Below, piece after piece: positions 46,957 to 58,420 of a stretch of DNA of 64,000 nt. The first letter of the stretch is position 1. The number at the start of each line of letters is the position of its first letter. The stretch spans positions 9,110,790 through 9,174,789 of the forward strand of contig JAKZAN010000002.1 of the NCBI GenBank assembly GCA_023053545.1, read 5' to 3'. The notes under the pieces were generated by a model. It saw only the letters and a program-made list of their open reading frames with translations, made no database searches and was not told the origin of the DNA. Both the position numbers and the translations under genes were made by a program. This stretch comes from Lepidurus packardi. Lineage: Eukaryota > Arthropoda > Branchiopoda > Notostraca > Triopsidae.

Positions 46957-49685
46957 GCAAAACCTAGCAAAAATTTTCCTGCACGAGGGGTGATTAGCGA
47001 AGGACCAGGGGAGGGTTTCTTAAAAGGGCCCCTCTCCCCGTTCCGTTTAGAAGAAAACGCGTTTTTTTGGCTAACTCCATACGAAGACAATGACGCCTTT
47101 CCCCCTCTGATGCGATGAGTTATTAACAGTTGAATTTATCAAGCAAGACTACAACTACATGGACGTTACAACCTAAGAGAAACCAGTTAAAGTTCCCCTT
47201 TTCTTGAGTTTTACGTCTTTTTTTATCCTGGGAGAAGATAAAAAAAAAGAAAAGAAAGAAAATAAGAGACACGTGAAAAATCTTTGATGAAGACCAAGCC
47301 CATGGCCCTGGAGACCGAAAAAGAAGCCCCGCCCCCTCCCTTTTGTCCGCCCCCCTTCCTTCTCCCCCCACTTTTTCTTGCTGCTATGGAAAAATGATAG
47401 ATTGTTGCTAATCAACCAAGTTATGGCGGTTAGAAGTGAGGAAATCTTTACACAACCCTTTGCCTGGAAGAGAAACTGGAGCTGGGTAAGGACGTCTGCC
47501 AGTTTGAAGAAGAACAAAGACCCACATGAAGTTTTCCTGGATCTGGAAGCACAGAAAATTGATAATCTTTGGATAGACAAAAGGATTAAAAATAAGAAAG
47601 TATCACGAAGAAGTGCCAGTGAAGAGAGAATGTAGACAGAGTCCCGCCCCTTTTTTTTCTCAACTACTTTATTTTTGGCTATTTCGAATACTTAGATTTT
47701 CACTTGTAAAGAGTTGGTAGATTCACAAGACAGGGCTGGAAAAACTCGGGTCAAACAGGTCGCTCTTTTTAACCCCCCTTTTTGAGATAGTTTTACGTTA
47801 CTTGTAGGTGCAGAAGAGAATGCTTGCCAATCCTTGATTATGTTGCCGGATAATGCGAATTTTGTTTTACTTTCTCCCCAACCAGTTCTTTTCTGTTGAG
47901 CTTTACCTTATTTTTTTTATATATTTAAGTTGTTGTTCGTGTGGCGACTTAAAAAACAAAACAAAAATCACTTGTAGGTTCTTTTTTGAGAGTGGCTATG
48001 TTTCGCGACTTTTTGGCGCTGTGTTTAACCCAGGTTTCTGTCTTTTCTTGCCAATTTTTTTTTTTGGGTCGTGAACTCTGGAAAAAAAAACACTGAGTGA
48101 AAAAGTAGTTTTTTGATGAGAACAATTCATAGTCGAGCATACGTCCTTGGGAACTGTTTGTTCAAAGTTTCGTTCGGTTGACTCGTCTGCCAACTTATAA
48201 ACGTTTTGTCTTTACTTTCTTTTGGTTGCTTGATCTATATGCCAGCGTTCACGAATTGGTTTATTTTCGTTAGCACTAATTAAGCGCTTCCCAGCAATAT
48301 TACTCGTTCATTTTCATTTCATTATTTTCACCCAAAACTGGATTAAAAAACGTGTAAAAAAAATCCATAAAAAAAGCTGCTAGCGTGTTTCTGACCTTAT
48401 AACTAACTAGCTTTCTGACGTTCAATGAGTTTTCGGAGCTGAAGACATTAATTAACCAGAAAATAAGCTTGTATGTGTGACTTTATATGCCATGCCAACT
48501 GGTTTTCGATTGGTAGAAGACGTTTGGGGAAAATTTTCAAGACAAACTTGGAAAAAATACGAAAATACGCTGAACAGATAGCTATGAGAGAATTTCAAAA
48601 GTGAATTGAAACTAAATGCGGATTTCCTAAACGTTTGCTTGCCGGAAGAGTGACGAGTGGAAACATAAAACGGAGTCGTGGAAGAAACGTTGCTTCGAAA
48701 AAAGGAGGAGACGCCCCACCTTGTAGAACTAAAGGAACGCTACGTAACATGGGAGAAAATAATTATGGTTCGCGACTACGTGTGGAATTTCACGTTCCCT
48801 ACTGCAGACTCTAATTAACTAATTTCGGAATACCCAATAATGGACGCTTTTACTCTATACCTTGGTGTGTGCTCCCTTCATTCAGCCCATATTCAGATTG
48901 CCTCGCCTGATCCCAAGCGCAAAAAAAAAAAAAATAATAAAAGAATCGGTCGCAAAGCCGCAGCTTCTTGCTGACCAATATTGAGGGAGAAAAAAAAGCT
49001 GATTGGAGGTCGAGGGAATTTAATCACTTTTTGGAACAAAAAAATAATGATGAGTGTGGATTTTCTTTGCAATCTATCGAAAATTGAAAATGGCAATAGC
49101 TGGCACTTTGGTAGGGTGGTTCGAAGAAACAAAAACTCGGCACGGACAAACTGAATAAGATTGCAAACTGCGGAAAGTACATGTAAAATGGAGCTGCCCC
49201 TCAATACATTTTCTTGTTTCGTCCATTATTGTACTTCCTTCAATTATATTTTTAGTCATACAATTAATGCATGCTTGTGAATCTTAGTACATGTTTATTG
49301 AATTTGGTGGAGCGAAACCACGGGATCAATATAGGCCAAGCAAATTTATTTTCGTAATATTCTTCAGGAACATTAAATTTTATTTAATTACTAATTCTAG
49401 TTACTTTTACAGTTCTATTTAATTTATTACATTTTCCTCGAATAATATTCATTGCTATGCATCTGTATTTTTGTTAAAAAACATTCCATTTTATTTAAGT
49501 TATTCTCTCAGTTTTACGTTTGAATCTTGTATTTGTTGTATTTAGCAAAGCTAGCCTAGTAAGAACGACTTCGAAGTTCGTAATGAATTTCTTGCGCGCC
49601 AATTTTCTGTTGTCAAGTGTTGTTTACCGTGCGTAAATTCTGCTCCACTTCAGCATTTTAAACCTGATAATTTAAGCTTTTGACA
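46957..49685. other. FMR1 3' region and FMR1-SMC4 spacer
   Basis: About 2.7 kb with the FMR1 3' UTR at the left and the SMC4 promoter at the right. No AATAAA is obvious in the first kilobase after the FMR1 stop. Short open frames, the longest about 135 codons on the minus strand, show no family motif. 47210-47290 and 48890-48940 carry A/T homopolymers. An E2F-like site lies at 49592-49602. Confidence 0.6.
49592..49602. promoter_or_regulatory. E2F-like site upstream of SMC4
   Basis: TTGCGCGCCAA, which reads TTGGCGCGCAA on the other strand, matches the E2F/DP consensus TTTSSCGC with one difference. It is 84 bp before the SMC4 start codon. Condensin genes are cell-cycle genes, so E2F control is plausible. 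Confidence 0.45.
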
Positions 49686-52600
49686 ATGCCAGTGAAACGG
49701 GGAACGAATCCGTCCGATGACGGATCTAGGCAATGCAAAAAGACAAAGAACCGTGCAGGGGCCTCCGATGACCAAGACGAAGATGTTGAAGATCAACCAG
49801 CACAACGCCAACCGCAGAAGAAAACAGCTAAACAAGTGGCTACACCAGATCCAGACCGTGATGTTGATGACGACGATGATGGGCTCATGCAAGTTGAAGA
49901 TGAAGAAGGTGGTTTACGCATTGGGGATATTTATATCCCTCCACCGCCAGCTCCAGCCTGCACTTTTGAAACCAACGGGCCAAGACTCATTATTACCCAT
50001 ATTACAAATGAGAATTTCAAGAGCTACGCAGGGAAAGAAGTCTTGGGTCCCTTTCACAAATGCTTTACGTCCATTGTGGGTCCCAATGGCAGTGGCAAGA
50101 GTAACGTCATTGATTCTATGCTATTCGTTTTCGGGTACCGAGCGAATAAAATCCGTTCCAAGAAGATTTCAGTTTTGTTGCATAATTCCGCCAAATTCCC
50201 CCATGTTCAAAACTGTACTGTTTCCGTGCATTTCCAGCAAATCATCGACAAAGTAACTTCGACTCGTGTTTAATAACCATATTGGTTAAATGTTTCTTTA
50301 TAATGCCTTTTGTATTGAATTTTCTAGCCTGGAGATGAATTTGAGGTCGTTTCCAACTCCGACTTCGTCATTTCACGCACAGCTTTTAAGGACAGCAAGT
50401 CCTTCTATGAGATTGATGGGCGACGAGTTCAGTTTAAAGAAGTTGCGAAGCTTTTGAGACAGCATGGCATTGATTTGGTTCACAACCGCTTCCTTATCTT
50501 ACAAGTAATTGCCAAACAAACTTGCACTAGCCTAATTTGCAATCTCCTTGTAGGGAGAGGTGGAGCAAATCGCTATGATGAAGCCCAAAGCTCCCAGTGA
50601 GCACGAAACCGGCATGTTGGAGTATTTGGAAGACATTATTGGCTCTTCTCGGTACAAAGAACCCACTGAAAAGCTGCAACAGCGTGTAGAATTGCTAAAT
50701 GACCAACGCGCCGAAAAGCTAAACCGTGTTAAGTTGGTCGAGAAGGAAAAAGATGACCTGCAAGGACCCAGAGATAAGGCGATGGCCTATGTCGGATGCG
50801 AAAACAGGATAACTGAGTACAAACATGTTCAACAACAACTGTATAGGTGAGTGTTCCATAACGAGTTTTAGCCCAACAATTTACCCGCAATTTTTTATAC
50901 GATTTAGGTACGACGCACGGATGGATCTTGAAAAGGCCGAAGAAGAGAAGAAACCATTTGATGACGAACTGTCTGATATAACAGACGCTTTAGAAAAGAT
51001 CACACTTCGTAAAGGTGCAAAATCCAAGGAATATGAAGCGATGTTCAGGTGAACTATAATTCTTTTGTCTCACTTTGCCCTTTACTTTGAATGTTTTTTA
51101 GTAAACGAGCCGAAGCCAAGGCTAAGTTTGAACAGGCAAACGACGAATTTACGCAATTGGAAACGGAGGACAACAAGTTAAGCGAATTGGTCAAAGTTAG
51201 CAATGAAAATCGTACCAAGCTAAGAAAGACCTTGGCCCTTGAAACAAAAAAGGTGTGATTGATTTCCTTTATCATTATTCGAAATTGCGTAATGTTTCGC
51301 GTTTTTACAGTGGGAAGAATACCAGCGAGTTCCTGCAAAGAATCAGGGTGAAATACAAGAGTTGGAGGTGCTAAAGACTGAGTTGGAGACGAAACGTGCC
51401 AAAGAAGAAGAGGCTGTAGCCAAAATCTTGGCCAGCTTGAATAAAGAGACTGAAGGTTTACAGAAAGACAAGGACAAGCTCGAAGAAGAATTGTTGGATC
51501 TCAAGAAAGCTGTTAATGAAACCCAGTCGGAGGTAACAACCCAGTCGGAAGTTTCAAAAAATTTGCTATTCTACCTTCAATTTATATTTTGTTAGATGAA
51601 CGTCGCGCAGTCTGAACTGGAAATCTATTTGAGCAAAGAGAAGAACGAGAAAGCGACTTTAGAGAAGATGCAGGAAACTTACAATAGCGCCAAGCTCACC
51701 ATTGAAGAATATCAAAAGTAAGTTCAAGCAAAATCTAATAATTTTAGTATATTTTAATAATAATATTTTATAGTGATAATAATAATATTTTACTAAATTT
51801 AATACTAAATTTAATAATGTAATAAATATAATAATTTTATGAATAATTTGAAACGTTCGTAACTTAGGAACATTGCTCTTTGGGAAAAGGAGGGTCCGAA
51901 GAAACAAGCATTGGTAAAGAAAACCCAGTCTGAAGTGGAAACCCTGTCCAAGGAAGAAACGTTCCTGGATGAGGAAATTCGACGAGTTCGTTCTCAATTG
52001 GAAGAAGGGCGATCTTCGATGGCGGCGAGTCATAGCCGAGGACGAGTTCTGGATGCGTTGATGGAGCAAAAGACGAAGGGGACAATGCCTGGAATATTTG
52101 GCCGATTGGTAGATTCGATTAAAGTCAAATCTTTTTTTAACAAGCAAATGTGTATATGTCTAGGGAGATTTGGGCGGGATTCATGAGAAGTATGACGTCG
52201 CCATTTCTACCGCCTGTGGACAGCTCGATAATATAGTAGTGGATACGGTGGACACTGCCGAGCTTTGCGTTCAGTTCCTAAGGAAACATAGCCTGGGACT
52301 TGCGAGCTTCATCGTCTTGGATAAGATGGAGCGTTGGAGAGATAATGCCAATGCAAAAATTAGAACGTACATTTATTAAATATTTTACCAAGTTAAATAT
52401 AAAAGACGCTATTAACTTTTAGGCCTGAGAATGTCAATCGGTTGTACGACTTGGTGCAAATTCAAGACGAGCGGATTAAAACTGCGTTTTACTTTGCGTT
52501 AAGAGACACTTTGGTGGCCGACGATTTGGAACAAGCTTCTCGCATTGCGTATGGTCAAGTTCGTCATCGTGTGGTCACTCTTAAAGGAGATGTGATTGAG

Positions 52601-54899
52601 CCTTCAGGTAAAACTTGTATTTTCTTGATTATTTTACCAAAAGCTGTTTTTGCCCCTTATAAACAGGAACGATGAGCGGAGGAGGTAAATCAGTTTCGAG
52701 AGGCCGCATGGGCCGTCAAGTTCGCACCAATACTACCGGCAATGGTTTAACTGCTAACGAACTTCAGGCTATGGAAGGACGTATGAATTCCTACGTGGAA
52801 AAGATGCAGCATTTGCGAGAGAAGAAAGGAGAGCTCCAACGCCAAGTGACTACACTGTCAGAAGAGTTGAAAGAAGCTCAAATTGAAAAGTGGACTACAG
52901 AAATCAAAGTAACTTTTCATCTTCCGTAAATTCTTAGTTAATTAAGTCAATATTTCTTTGACCGTTGTCTCGTCTTTAGGCTCTGAAAGAGAAAGCCAGT
53001 ACCATCGAAGGGCAATTAAAAGCCCAAGAGAAGCAAGTGAGAGAGGCCAAACCTGACCAAAACAAAGTGAAGACATTTGAAGCAGCTATTGCGACAAAAC
53101 GCAAGAGGTTTGATGAGGCTACAGCAAGAGCCAGCAAAGTGGAAGACAAAGTGCAGAAGTTGCGCGATCAGATCGAGGATATTACGGGAGGCCGAGTAAA
53201 GGCTGCACAGGAAAAGCTGGAATCGGTGGTAAAAAAGTTGGATAAAGTTGCCGCTGATATATCTTGCTTGAGTGTGGCTGTCAAAACAGCTGAAAGGTTT
53301 GGATTTCAGTTTGATGTTATGGATTTTGTGAGTGATACTTCTCCTTTCTAGGAATTCTAAGAAATCTGCAGACAAAATTGAGAACTTAAAGCAGGAAATT
53401 AACGAGATCCAAGAAGAAATGAAGGCTAGTAGTGAGCGTCAGGATGAAATAGAGAAACTGTGCAACCCTTTAATGGAAAAACAGATCGAATTCAAGGTCA
53501 AAAGTTTTGGACTAAATGACTTGGGGACTAAAATTAATTTTATTGTTTCTTGTAGAAAGAACTTGCAGAGACGGAGGAGCAGGCTGTGGAAATGAAGAAG
53601 GAACTCGATATGATTGTTCAAGATGAGAAGAAGGTCAAAGCTTCCAAAATTGAATTTGACCAGAAAACGCAGAAGGTCTTGGATCGAATTAACCAAAATA
53701 AAGGCAGGCTTGCACATGCTGAGCGTGAAGTTCGTATACATTTAATGTGCCACTCTTTGTAGGTTGTTTTGAAACTTCAAATTTGGATTCGTTTTTACTA
53801 GATGGCTAAATTGAAGTTACATCACTTTGATGGCGAAGAGCCAAAGGAATTCCGTGAATTGCCGATTGAGGAGTTGGAAAGCATGGACCGGCAGAAATTG
53901 AAATACCAGCTGGAAATAGGAGAGGATGAGTTGCGAAATCAAAAGCCCAATTTAGCTGCCATTGAAGAGTACCGGAAGAAGGTCTGACTTGCAATTGTTT
54001 AAGATAAAGTTGTGGAATATGTTTATTATTGTTGGAATAGGAAGAGGCATATTTAGCTCGAGTGGCTGAGTTGGATGCCATAACGAGTTCAAGGGATGAG
54101 CAACGCCAACACGTGGATAATCTCTGCAAAGCTCGCTTGAACGAATTTATGATCGGATTTGGCCTCATTACCATGAAGTTAAAAGAAATGTACCAGATGA
54201 TTACAATGGGAGGGGATGCTGAGCTAGAGTTGCTGGATTCTTTGGATCCTTTCACTGAGGGCATTGTGTTTAGGTATGCGTACCCATGTTCGTGATAACA
54301 GATTAAAATTCATACTTTTTTGGTTCATTTTGCAGTGTTCGCCCGCCTAAGAAGTCTTGGAAGAATATTTCTAACTTGTCTGGAGGAGAGAAAACATTGT
54401 CGTCTTTAGCTTTGGTTTTCGCTTTACATTACTACAAACCTACACCATTGTATGTCATGGATGAAATAGGTAAAGAACTATAAGTCTTTGTCGATTTTAT
54501 TTAGAAACGTTATAATACTTTTTTTCGATACAGACGCAGCTCTTGACTATAAAAACGTCTCTATTGTGGGGCACTACATTAAGGTATTGTTGTGATAAAT
54601 TGAACTTTAGGTTGATGAACTTTTGGTTACAGGAACGAACCAAGAATGCACAATTCATCGTCATTTCTTTACGGTCCAATATGTTCGAGCTTGCTGATCG
54701 TTTGGTCGGCATTTATAAGGTGCAGAACTGCACACATTCCGTGAGCATCAATCCCAAGTATTATGACGACGACCGAGCGAATTCTGGACCAGTTGAACAA
54801 CGTAATCTTGGAAGTTCCGATCCTGATGCTAATAACGTAAGAGCGATCAATTCCGAGGATCAAACACGAGAACCTGAAGAGGTTATGGGAGAAAAGTGA
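49686..54899 (+). CDS. SMC4: Structural maintenance of chromosomes protein 4 (condensin subunit)
   Basis: Nineteen exons: 49686-50252, 50328-50504, 50554-50846, 50908-51048, 51102-51252, 51311-51532, 51596-51717, 51868-52108, 52164-52366, 52423-52607, 52667-52908, 52980-53296, 53352-53496, 53556-53729, 53802-53981, 54041-54273, 54336-54469, 54534-54583, 54633-54899; about 1,347 residues, close to the family's usual length. After an acidic N-terminus comes the head with Walker A (GPNGSGKS, about 132-139). Next are the first coiled coil, the hinge (about 610-760, GIFGRLGDLGGIHEKYDVAI) and the return coil. The C-terminal head has the ABC signature (LSGGEK, about 1212) and Walker B (YVMDEIDAALD, about 1237). 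SMC4 pairs with SMC2 in condensin I and II and compacts mitotic chromosomes by ATP-driven loop extrusion. Introns are mostly 49-75 bp. The exon 14 donor (GAA|GTTCGT) and exon 12 donor (AG|GTTTGG) are weak, but only they keep the frame. Confidence 0.97.
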
Positions 54900-54960
54900 A
54901 GCGACGTCTTTTTTTAAAAAAAACTAACTTTTAATCTTCTACTCTTTATAAAGTTGCGAT

Positions 54961-54966
54961 AATAAA
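54961..54966 (+). terminator. Polyadenylation signal of SMC4
   Basis: A canonical AATAAA 62 bp after the SMC4 stop codon, upstream of the TRAPPC1 start at 55121. Confidence 0.7.
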
Positions 54967-55120
54967 ATACTGTCAACAATAATTTGAAGTTTCGAATTCC
55001 CTAGATGCGCGCAAAAGCTAATCCAGCCTTTCTAGGAGGAGTCAAATTTCTAGGAAGAAAAGGGCGGGGCTGATCAAGAGGCTAAAATACAGAAGCTAAA
55101 CAAAAACTTTAAAAAGAGAA

Positions 55121-55693
55121 ATGACCATTTATAACGTGTACATATTCGATCCAAAAGGAAGCTTGTTATATTATGGGGAATGGTGTCGGAAAAAACAGGC
55201 GGGGATGACAAGAGAGGAGGTAAATCTATTTTATTTATTACATACAAATGTACCGTAATGTGTGTAATAAACATTATCTGAACATTTTATGTAGGAGGCA
55301 AAGTTTATGTTTGGTATGCTATATTCCATTAAGTCCTTCGTTGCTCGGATGTCTCCCACAGATGTAAAAGAAGGGTTTCAGTCATATCGCACTACCAAGT
55401 ACAGACTAAATTATTTGGAGACACCGACAGGTCACAAGTTTGTCCTTAATACCGATACGTCAGCGCCATGCGTAAGAGACGTTCTTCAAAATATTTATAG
55501 CCAAGTAAAAAAAAAAACAATTATACTAGTCTATTTGCTCAGCGAAGCAAGATTTGATTTGTAGGTTTTTGTCGAGTGCTACGTCAAGAACCCAGCCTGT
55601 AAGACGGGTGAGCCGATAACTAGCGAACTTTTCAAGAGCAAGCTAGAAGAAGTTATTAAACAATCTACTGCGTATTCCTACAAACCCACGTGA
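55121..55693 (+). CDS. TRAPPC1: TRAPP complex subunit 1 (Bet5 homologue)
   Basis: Three exons, 55121-55219, 55295-55504 and 55565-55693, all phase 0, encode 145 residues, the same length as the human protein. The longin-fold features are clear: [20 protein letters not shown] at the N-terminus, then [46 protein letters not shown] and [20 protein letters not shown], with the final [10 protein letters not shown] segment. It is a core subunit of the TRAPP tethering complexes, which act as a RAB1 exchange factor in ER-to-Golgi and Golgi traffic. The start lies only 221 bp after the SMC4 stop, and both run in the same direction. No canonical AATAAA is evident just after the stop; AT-rich variants such as AATATAATTATT are present. 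Confidence 0.95.
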
Positions 55694-56296
55694 CTCATTC
55701 CACTCCTTATTATAGCTTCACAATCTGTATAATATAATTATTACGAAGTAAACTCTCATTTGGTATTGAATGATTTGCTATGGTTATTTTTGCGATAATT
55801 CCCTTCAGAAGAATACGTTGATTTTTATATAAGCGCATAGCAGTCGAAAATAAGTGTTTAAATTCTGTAAATGCTAGCGCATTTACAAATCTTATTAAAT
55901 TAGCTTGACTTATTTAGCAACACAAAACGAATCCAAATATTATAATCTAAGTCCTTTCACAAAACATAATAACATAATGTCGCTCTCTGTTTCAAAAATT
56001 CCAATGAAGAAATTAGCTTTGGTGTGGAAATTAATTTCTCGTATTTAAATCATGTTGAAATCTGACTTCGCGATTGTACCAATCCATTCGTCGTTCGTCG
56101 TTTATGGTGAAGCAGGAAAATCCTGATCTAACCGCATGGGATTGTTTACCACGTGGTTTGCATAGTTTTTTCCAATTGACTTAAGTGAAATACGAAGTGT
56201 TACTCCTAGCTATTGATTGCTGCCGTGTCGTCATCAAAGTAGCTTCCTGTAACAATACAGTGTCTGTTTTAAATATTTTGTGGATTTTTGGGCAGG
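55694..56296. other. TRAPPC1-NUFIP1 spacer
   Basis: About 600 bp without a gene. It contains a perfect hairpin (TGTAAATGC 55866-55874 with GCATTTACA 55879-55887) and presumably the NUFIP1 promoter and leader. Confidence 0.6.
55866..55887. repeat. Perfect 9-bp inverted repeat
   Basis: TGTAAATGC and GCATTTACA are exact reverse complements around TAGC. It lies between TRAPPC1 and NUFIP1. Confidence 0.75.
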
Positions 56297-58124
56297 ATGA
56301 GTCATAGTAACTTGTATAATCCGTTCTCTTTACCGAGGCCAAGTTTTCTAAATGGACCCACACTCGATTCCACAACAGCCAAATTTAATTCTAATGCCCA
56401 TCAACCATCAGCTCCTGGACTTCCCAACTTAACCAAGCCATCTTTCTCTCCGGCTGCGGATTGGCGACCTAGAAATCCTACACAAGAACATCCAAGACGT
56501 TTTTCAGCGAACCCGAATTTCCAGCCTCGTTTTCAACAACCAAATCCTCGTTCTCAACACCCAAATCCTCGTTTTCAGCAGACAAATCAGTTTAGAGGCC
56601 ATGCTAAACAACCCTGGAATACAAATGTGAGAGGCAACAATTTCCAACATCAAAACGGGGGGAAAAGGGATTTGCAGCAATTTCCCTTTTTCTGCAACCG
56701 CTGTGACCGCTCGTTTAGAACCGAAGATCAATATAACGGACACGTTAGTGAACACATAACCTGCGGAATCGATGGCTGTACCTTTGTAAGCCACCCGAAG
56801 GTAATCGAGAAGCATATTGCCATGCAGCACGAAACCGGATTAGCATTAAAGGTCATGTCTGTAAATACACCGGAAGACATAGCGAAATGGAGGGAAGAAC
56901 GTAAAAAGTAATACTCGTAAAAAAAGCTCGTCGCTGTTAAACTTACGTTGTCTATAGGCGTTTCCCGACTGTGGCTACTGTGGCTCAAAAACAAGCAGCT
57001 AAAGAAGAGCAGACCTTGCGCGGCGAACTTTTGGATGATCGACCTGAAAGGTTCCCTAGTAAGTCAATTCTACGATTAAGGGCATATTCAATATTTTTTT
57101 CCATTTTAGTTCGTACAAGAGAAAGCGGACGAGGAAGAGGTGGTAGGGGACGTGGAAGGGGGCGTGGCCGTAATCGAAATAATTACGAACCTTATGAAAA
57201 CCCATTCTATCCAACTTCAAAACCAAATGCCCAACATAAAAGAAGCAATAAAGAGAAAATAAGCGAAATTTCGGAAAAGCCTACAGCAATTCCCGAAAGC
57301 GCAATTGGGGATGAGATGAAAGGAAATTTGCCAGCTTTCCGAGGAACAGGTATTACTTGCATTGCAATTGACGGTACGTCTGGCTCGCTGTAAAGTTTTT
57401 GTTTCCGTTCTAGCTTCCATTTTGAATATAAAGAAAAGGCCTATGCAGTCCAAGCTAGGTTCTGCAAGTGAAGGGGAAATTAGCGACGAGGATGTTGAAA
57501 TAAACACCAAATTTGATCCACCGTCACAAGAAGAAACGCCTGTTTTCATTAACCCATTGAGTGATAGTAAACCGCTAGCTGGACCTAGCACTGCGCTATC
57601 TTCTATCATGTGCTCATATGGTTCAGATTCAGATGAAAGTTTAGGTAGTGTATAATACTACTACAAAGTACCGCAGTTGTACAGCAACATTTGTTTTCGT
57701 AGAAGAAGGAGAGCTGAAAGAAGAACCTGAGAATCAAAAGAGTGAAGTGAGTAGTTGTATTACGGAAAAAGAACAGCGACCTAAATCACCAATAAAGGAA
57801 GCAACGAAAGAGATAATTGAGCCTAAAGCGAATGAAACAAATCCTCGTAAGCCCAACAAGCGAAAACGAAAACATGGAAAGCGAGGTCATGTGGAAGAAG
57901 CCCCAAGTGCTTCTCATCAACCGAAACCTAGCAACGCACCTATTCGACGTAAACGACTGACTTTGTTACAAAAAGTAAAATTTATTTCATGATTTACACT
58001 CGTTATTTTAATATATTGTGTATTTTTTTAGCTTCTACAAGGCGAAATACGACACGAGAGAAACGTTATTCTTCAATGCGTACATTATATAGTACAAAAC
58101 GACTTTTTTGGTACTGGCAAGTGA
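56297..58124 (+). CDS. NUFIP1: NUFIP1, nuclear FMRP-interacting protein / snoRNP assembly factor
   Basis: Six exons, 56297-56907, 56958-57058, 57110-57349, 57414-57644, 57703-57974 and 58032-58124, encode about 515 residues. After a Pro/Asn/Gln-rich N-terminus come two C2H2-like fingers (CNRCDRSFRTEDQYNGH, from C133, and CGIDGCTFVSHPKVIEKH, from about C157). The NUFIP core follows (TPEDIAKWREERKKRFPT), then an RG-rich stretch ([18 protein letters not shown]), an acidic middle, a basic KRKRKHGKRGH segment and a C-terminal PEP motif (LLQKLLQGEIRHERNVILQ, ending in VQNDFF). NUFIP1 binds SNU13 and ZNHIT3 during box C/D snoRNP assembly with the R2TP chaperone and was first found as a nuclear partner of FMRP. 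The exon 4 donor (G|GTAGTG) is not ideal, but frame and family agree. It follows TRAPPC1 in the same direction. Confidence 0.93.
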
Positions 58125-58181
58125 TTTTTACAGCAGTTACTGTTACAGACAACTTGTAAAGAAAGAAGCTTACGCACGTCA

Positions 58182-58187
58182 AATAAA
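58182..58187 (+). terminator. Polyadenylation signal of NUFIP1
   Basis: AATAAA 58 bp after the NUFIP1 stop codon; the WDR44 start codon follows within 240 bp. Confidence 0.65.
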
Positions 58188-58420
58188 GTGTGATGAAACT
58201 TATGTTGTTCCTGTTTTTTTTTTCGAGGGCACTTGTACCCTATTATGAATTAATCATTGCGTAATCATCTTTTCAACCAATGGAAGCTTTCCTTCAAGAG
58301 AAGGTAACGCCTCTATATGAAATGCTACTGTTAGTTCCACTCGCCAGGTGTGTGTTTTGGTTTTGGCTCGTGGGTGGGAAAGGTGCAGCACATTTGCTTA
58401 GGATAAAACGTTTGCCGAAA

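Noticed and set aside
47378-47635. 85-codon open frame after FMR1
   Set aside because: No recognisable motif, lies in the presumed 3' UTR or spacer, and shows no exon partners; probably chance.
51659-52147. 162-codon minus-strand open frame across SMC4 exons 7-8
   Set aside because: It is the antisense shadow of coiled-coil coding sequence and includes intron; no independent motif.
53297-53333. Stronger donor (GTGAGT at 53328) downstream of the chosen SMC4 exon 12 end
   Set aside because: Using it shifts the frame so that exon 13 starts GAA TTC TAA (stop), and it leaves an intron of only 24 bp. The weak AG|GTTTGG keeps frame and family sequence.
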